From contig NZ_JBPJAQ010000001.1 in the NCBI RefSeq assembly GCF_051172195.1, positions 5,766,001 to 5,830,000 on the forward strand: a DNA stretch of 64,000 nucleotides. Reading direction: 5' to 3'. Both the position numbers and the translations under genes were made by a program. Shown in pieces: positions 61,123 to 64,000 of this stretch; the stretch's first letter is position 1, and every line of letters begins with the position of its first letter. The notes below the pieces were generated by a model, which had not been told where the DNA came from, searched no databases, and was given only the letters and a program-made list of their open reading frames with translations. Origin of the DNA: Paludibaculum fermentans_A. Its GTDB lineage: Bacteria > Acidobacteriota > Terriglobia > Bryobacterales > Bryobacteraceae.

Positions 61123-61616
61123 TAGGTCGTGAAACAGAAGACCTGATTCGAACCTTCCGGGGACAGGCAGTATTCGCCGTCCCCGATCACCTCATTCACT
61201 TCCACTTTGAACAGCGAGGGCGCCAGCGGCGTCACCATCAGGAACAGCGCCCGTACGGCGTCCTTCTTTGCTCGCTTGCCGGCCGGCGGAATCACCAGCG
61301 AACGGCTGCCGCCCTTCACCTCCATCTTGTAGAGGCTCAACCGGTCGGGATTGATCTTGTCCGATTGGAAGATCATGATCGGTTCGGCCGTGGGTGTCCG
61401 CGCCTGCGACGTCGCCCCGGATACCGTGTAGATCGTGCCGTCCTTGCCTTGCGACTCGGTGGCCGTGCTCGATTCCGTTTCCACCAGCTTTCCGGCGTGC
61501 ACCAGAAAGGGCACGTCCGGCTTCGGCGGCCTCGGCCCCGTGTACTTCTTCTGGGCCAGAACCACGCCGGCCAGTATCAGGAGGGCCGCGGTAAGACGCA
61601 AAACCTGGATCCGCAT
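61119..61616 (-). CDS. Exported hypothetical protein
   Basis: A 165-residue protein with a signal peptide (RIQVLRLTAALLILAGVVLA). The mature part begins KKYTGPRPPKPDVPFLVHAG and contains LYKMEVKGGSRSLVIPPAGK. It resembles acidobacterial secreted proteins of unknown function that I cannot place in a named family. There are two cysteines near the C-terminus (EYCLSPEGSNQVFCF) that may form a disulfide. Its stop overlaps that of the convergent TIM-barrel gene as TTAG. Confidence 0.75.
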   Translation of the reverse strand: MRIQVLRLTAALLILAGVVLAQKKYTGPRPPKPDVPFLVHAGKLVETESSTATESQGKDGTIYTVSGATSQARTPTAEPIMIFQSDKINPDRLSLYKMEVKGGSRSLVIPPAGKRAKKDAVRALFLMVTPLAPSLFKVEVNEVIGDGEYCLSPEGSNQVFCFTTY

Positions 61617-61655
61617 AAGCTGTATTGTCTCACTGAGAACAGATGGCCGCGCCCG

Positions 61656-63158
61656 TCACGCGGTTTCGTCAAGACCCGTTAAAATCCGCTCCAACTCCAG
61701 CTCGTCCACCGGCAGGTGCACCGTCAGGGCTCCGGGTAATGCAGTGTCGGAAGCGGTCGCGATCAATCCGACATGGGCCGCGTGCACGCGGGCCTTCTCG
61801 GCGAATTCGGCCCACGGCAGGTCCGGCAGTTGCGCCGGCGCGAGGATAACGTCGAAACGAACCCGCGAAGCGTACTCCAACGCCTCGGCCGCGGTTACCA
61901 CCGGGATTGCGCGATGCTCCAGGCGGCCCAGCGCCTCGATCAGGGGCCGCAGTACGTTGTGGTCCGGATGCACCAGCAAGAGGGTTAAGAGCTTCGCCTG
62001 CTGGCGCACATGCCGTGCCGCCGGCCGCGCAGCCGATTCCGTCAACGGCAGCTCGATCTCAAACCGCGTCCCATCCGACGCCGGATCCCTGCGCAACTCG
62101 CCCCCATGGCTTTCCACAATCCCGCGCGCCACGCCCAGGCTCCAGGCGCCCGTTTCCGCCTCTTCCCGCCACGCGCCGGACGCCGCCGAGAACTCAACAG
62201 ACAGCACTGCCTGGCTTTCCACCTGGGCGGTAGTCACGATGATGTTCTTGGTGGCGGCATGCTGCAGCGATTGCTCGGCATGCACCAGCACGCTCAGCAC
62301 CGCCTGCTCCAGTTGTCCGCTGGAGCCCAGCACCGTCAGTTCCCCCGGAGTCAGGTTCACCTCTCCGGTCACCAGTTGCAGTCGCCACGGCTGGGCCCGG
62401 AAGTTCGCAAGATTCCTGACGAGTTCGTTGAGTTCCACAGGCCGCACGCGCGCCTGGTCCGGACGTCCGAAGGAGATCAACCGCTCCAGCGTGTCCAATG
62501 CCTGATGGGCGTCGCCGGCCACCGCGGCCAGCGCCTCACCGCGCGCCGCAGCCGAAATCCGCTGCAACGGCGGCTGCAACTCAGTCGCGATGCTGGAAAT
62601 CAGCTGCCCCACTGCGCCCAGCTTCTCACTGCGCAGAAGCTGATCGCGCAATTGCCGCTGCTCCAGCAGTTGCAGTGCGATACCCACCTGGTTCGCCAGG
62701 TGGCGGAGGGCCGCCATCTCGTCCTCCGGCGGGTGTCCTCCCTGTTGAGAGGAGCATTGCAGGACGCCGCTGCCCGCGCCCTGCGAGAGCATCGGCAGGC
62801 TCAACGAGTTCATCGTCAGCACGGCGTCCGCGGTTTCGTGGCAGCGCCGCGCCGCCTCCAAATCCACCGCCTTGCCCGCCGCCACTTCCAATTGCTCGCT
62901 GCCCGGGTCGGTGACCAGAATGGTGACCGCTTCCAGCCCTGCTGATTCGCTCAATTTGCCCGCAAGCTGGCTGAGGATCTCCGCCGCCGAACGGGCCCGG
63001 AAGACTTCCTCGCTCAACGCGTAGATTTGCCCCACCGCCCGCCGCTGTTTCGTCAACCGTCCCAGCCGCCGCCACCATACGAGTGACGCCAGCAGCATCG
63101 ACACCAGGGCGGTGCCAATCGTTGTCCGGTCTAGCGAGGCGCCAGTGCTGAAATCCAT
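61656..63158 (-). CDS. Degenerate sensor-kinase-like protein with GAF-like and pseudo-receiver domains
   Basis: A 500-residue protein. One N-terminal transmembrane helix (about 13-30) is followed by a GAF-like domain (about 45-165). The kinase core keeps the general form SEKLGAVGQLISSIATELQP, but the H-box histidine is Thr192 and the following NN is Q-P. The N-box asparagine is replaced (VLSVLVHAEQSLQ), and the G2 glycines are reduced to GAWSLGVARGIVESHGGELR. The C-terminal receiver-like region (LLLVHPDHNVLRPLIEALGR) has FDVILAPAQLPD in place of the phospho-Asp site. It therefore appears unable to phosphorylate or accept phosphate. It overlaps the HAD gene by 28 bases. Confidence 0.7.
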   Translation of the reverse strand: MDFSTGASLDRTTIGTALVSMLLASLVWWRRLGRLTKQRRAVGQIYALSEEVFRARSAAEILSQLAGKLSESAGLEAVTILVTDPGSEQLEVAAGKAVDLEAARRCHETADAVLTMNSLSLPMLSQGAGSGVLQCSSQQGGHPPEDEMAALRHLANQVGIALQLLEQRQLRDQLLRSEKLGAVGQLISSIATELQPPLQRISAAARGEALAAVAGDAHQALDTLERLISFGRPDQARVRPVELNELVRNLANFRAQPWRLQLVTGEVNLTPGELTVLGSSGQLEQAVLSVLVHAEQSLQHAATKNIIVTTAQVESQAVLSVEFSAASGAWREEAETGAWSLGVARGIVESHGGELRRDPASDGTRFEIELPLTESAARPAARHVRQQAKLLTLLLVHPDHNVLRPLIEALGRLEHRAIPVVTAAEALEYASRVRFDVILAPAQLPDLPWAEFAEKARVHAAHVGLIATASDTALPGALTVHLPVDELELERILTGLDETA

Positions 63159-63826
63159 GGCAACAACCGCTCATCCAGAAAATCGGGCACAGCCAAGCCG
63201 GCCAGCGGCGCTTCCTGCAGGGTCGTCAGCAGGCCCACCAGATGGGCACCCGCAGCCTTTGCCGCCTGCATGCCGCCGGGAGAATCCTCAAACACGACAC
63301 AGTTCTCAGGGTTTACGCCCAGCCGCCCCGCCGCTGTCAGGTACACTTCCGGGTCCGGTTTGGGCTTCGCCACCTGATGCCCATCCACAATCGCCTGAAA
63401 GCATCCGGCTAAGCCCGCGCCTTCCAGGACGAATTCCACATTCAGCGGCTCGGCGTTCGTAGCCACAGCGCAGGGCACACCCAAGGCGTGGGCCGCCTGG
63501 GCGAACTCCACCACCCCCGGCACCAATTGCGCCCTCAACACAGGGGCCATCATTTCGCGGTACAGCCGCTCCTTGTCCGCGCCATGGCGAAACACTTCTT
63601 CCGCCGTCAAACCAGTTCCGAAAATGTCGTGCACGATCTGGTCGTTCCGCTTCCCCAACATCCTCGACATGATGCCCTGGGAATCGATTCCGAGCCGTGA
63701 AAGGTAAAGCTCCCAGGCGCGCGTGTGCAGCACGGTCGATTCAACGATCACGCCATCCATATCGAAAAGGAATGCGAGACCCGGGGCAACGTGTAGATTC
63801 TCGAACACTTGCGGGCATGATAGCAT
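63131..63826 (-). CDS. HAD family phosphatase, beta-phosphoglucomutase-like
   Basis: A protein of about 231 residues from the ATG at 63826; an open frame upstream to 63901 is not conserved in character. Motif I is LAFLFDMDGVIVES with the nucleophile and acid Asp, the cap has LGKRNDQIV, motif II is VATNAEPLN, motif III is KPKPDPEVYL and motif IV is CVVFEDSPGGMQAA. It belongs to the subgroup of beta-phosphoglucomutase and sugar-phosphate phosphatases, and the exact substrate cannot be assigned. It is the first gene of a leftward pair with the pseudo-kinase. Confidence 0.88.
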   Translation of the reverse strand: MLSCPQVFENLHVAPGLAFLFDMDGVIVESTVLHTRAWELYLSRLGIDSQGIMSRMLGKRNDQIVHDIFGTGLTAEEVFRHGADKERLYREMMAPVLRAQLVPGVVEFAQAAHALGVPCAVATNAEPLNVEFVLEGAGLAGCFQAIVDGHQVAKPKPDPEVYLTAAGRLGVNPENCVVFEDSPGGMQAAKAAGAHLVGLLTTLQEAPLAGLAVPDFLDERLLPWISALAPR

Positions 63827-63901
63827 AGCCGGGCCGGGCTCCCATTCGCGCCTCCAGCCGCCCCGGCCGAGGGCCGCACAAACTGGATCTTCTCCAGTCA
63901 A

Positions 63902-64000
63902 ATCTGGGCCTGTTTGTGCGATTTCGCTGGCCTCCCGCCTGGGCTGGCCATTGCGGAAGCCGCCAACCTCAGGTAGTCTGGCAGCACCTCACGAGGAGCA
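63902..64000. other. Window end; possible ribosome site of a following gene
   Basis: The last 99 bases show no gene. The final bases CACGAGGAGCA resemble a ribosome-binding site, so a rightward gene may begin just past the window. Confidence 0.3.

Overview
The window is high-GC bacterial DNA, densely coded on both strands. It looks like an acidobacterium of the Solibacter/Bryobacter/Paludibaculum group. Evidence for this: a large Oar-like TonB-dependent receptor with an N-terminal carboxypeptidase-regulatory domain (680-4072); a beta-propeller protein whose C-terminus matches the Solibacter-type TIGR03437 domain (5838-7496); BlaI/M56 regulators; tandem DUF1080; a DUF4434 protein; and many Tat- or Sec-exported enzymes. 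The taxonomic placement is inferred from gene families only. No rRNA, tRNA, CRISPR array, prophage or insertion sequence was recognised.

Layout. 1-5.7 kb: the tail of an SLH-domain FAD oxidoreductase, a TonB receptor and a second FAD oxidoreductase form a tight operon for exported or surface chemistry. 5.7-16 kb: TIGR03437 protein, glutamate dehydrogenase, mutS, anmK, then a BlaI/M56 regulatory pair read leftward from a visible promoter and operator. Palindromic or degenerate intergenic repeats flank the TIGR03437 gene and mutS. 16-21.4 kb: small genes (DUF4434, TonB C-domain protein, nuclease, YjbQ, YoaP-like acetyltransferase, DUF2239 plus GIY-YIG, serine hydrolase). 21.5-24.1 kb: ftsY-ribD-ribE operon. 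24.3-26.8 kb: two MacB/FtsX-type permeases without an ATPase gene nearby. 27-38.9 kb: a membrane-anchored degenerate JAMM protein, fasciclin and other exported proteins, a DedA protein, a phytoene-desaturase-like oxidoreductase, Nudix, a PAS histidine kinase-receiver, and aguB-aguA for agmatine to putrescine. 38.9-49.8 kb: M14 peptidase, exported aldo/keto reductase, tandem DUF1080, cytochrome c, Spy-like protein, exported O-methyltransferase, phosphoglucomutase, AraC/VOC divergent pair, YVTN propeller. 49.8-52.9 kb: a small-gene cluster (SYLF, YtxH, lmo0937) that looks stress-related, then exported helical and DinB proteins. 53-58 kb: an alpha-L-fucosidase with a LacI-type operator, then alaS-ypdA. 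58-64 kb: mostly leftward genes (GT-C membrane protein, a pseudo-histidine kinase, a HAD hydrolase).

Together the genes fit a heterotroph specialised on polysaccharide and peptide breakdown (fucosidase, DUF1080, DUF4434, M14, TonB uptake, AnmK recycling, Pgm), mixed with core functions (mutS, alaS, ftsY, riboflavin synthesis, gdh). The most notable large-scale signal is strand composition. The + strand is G-rich in both gene orientations over roughly the first 40 kb and C-rich by 58-64 kb, as expected near a replication terminus. No single spectacular new system is evident. The better candidates for follow-up are the repeat families, the M56/carboxypeptidase-regulatory/TonB fusion under BlaI control, the degenerate JAMM membrane protein, the pseudokinase and the nested dyads at the alaS start.
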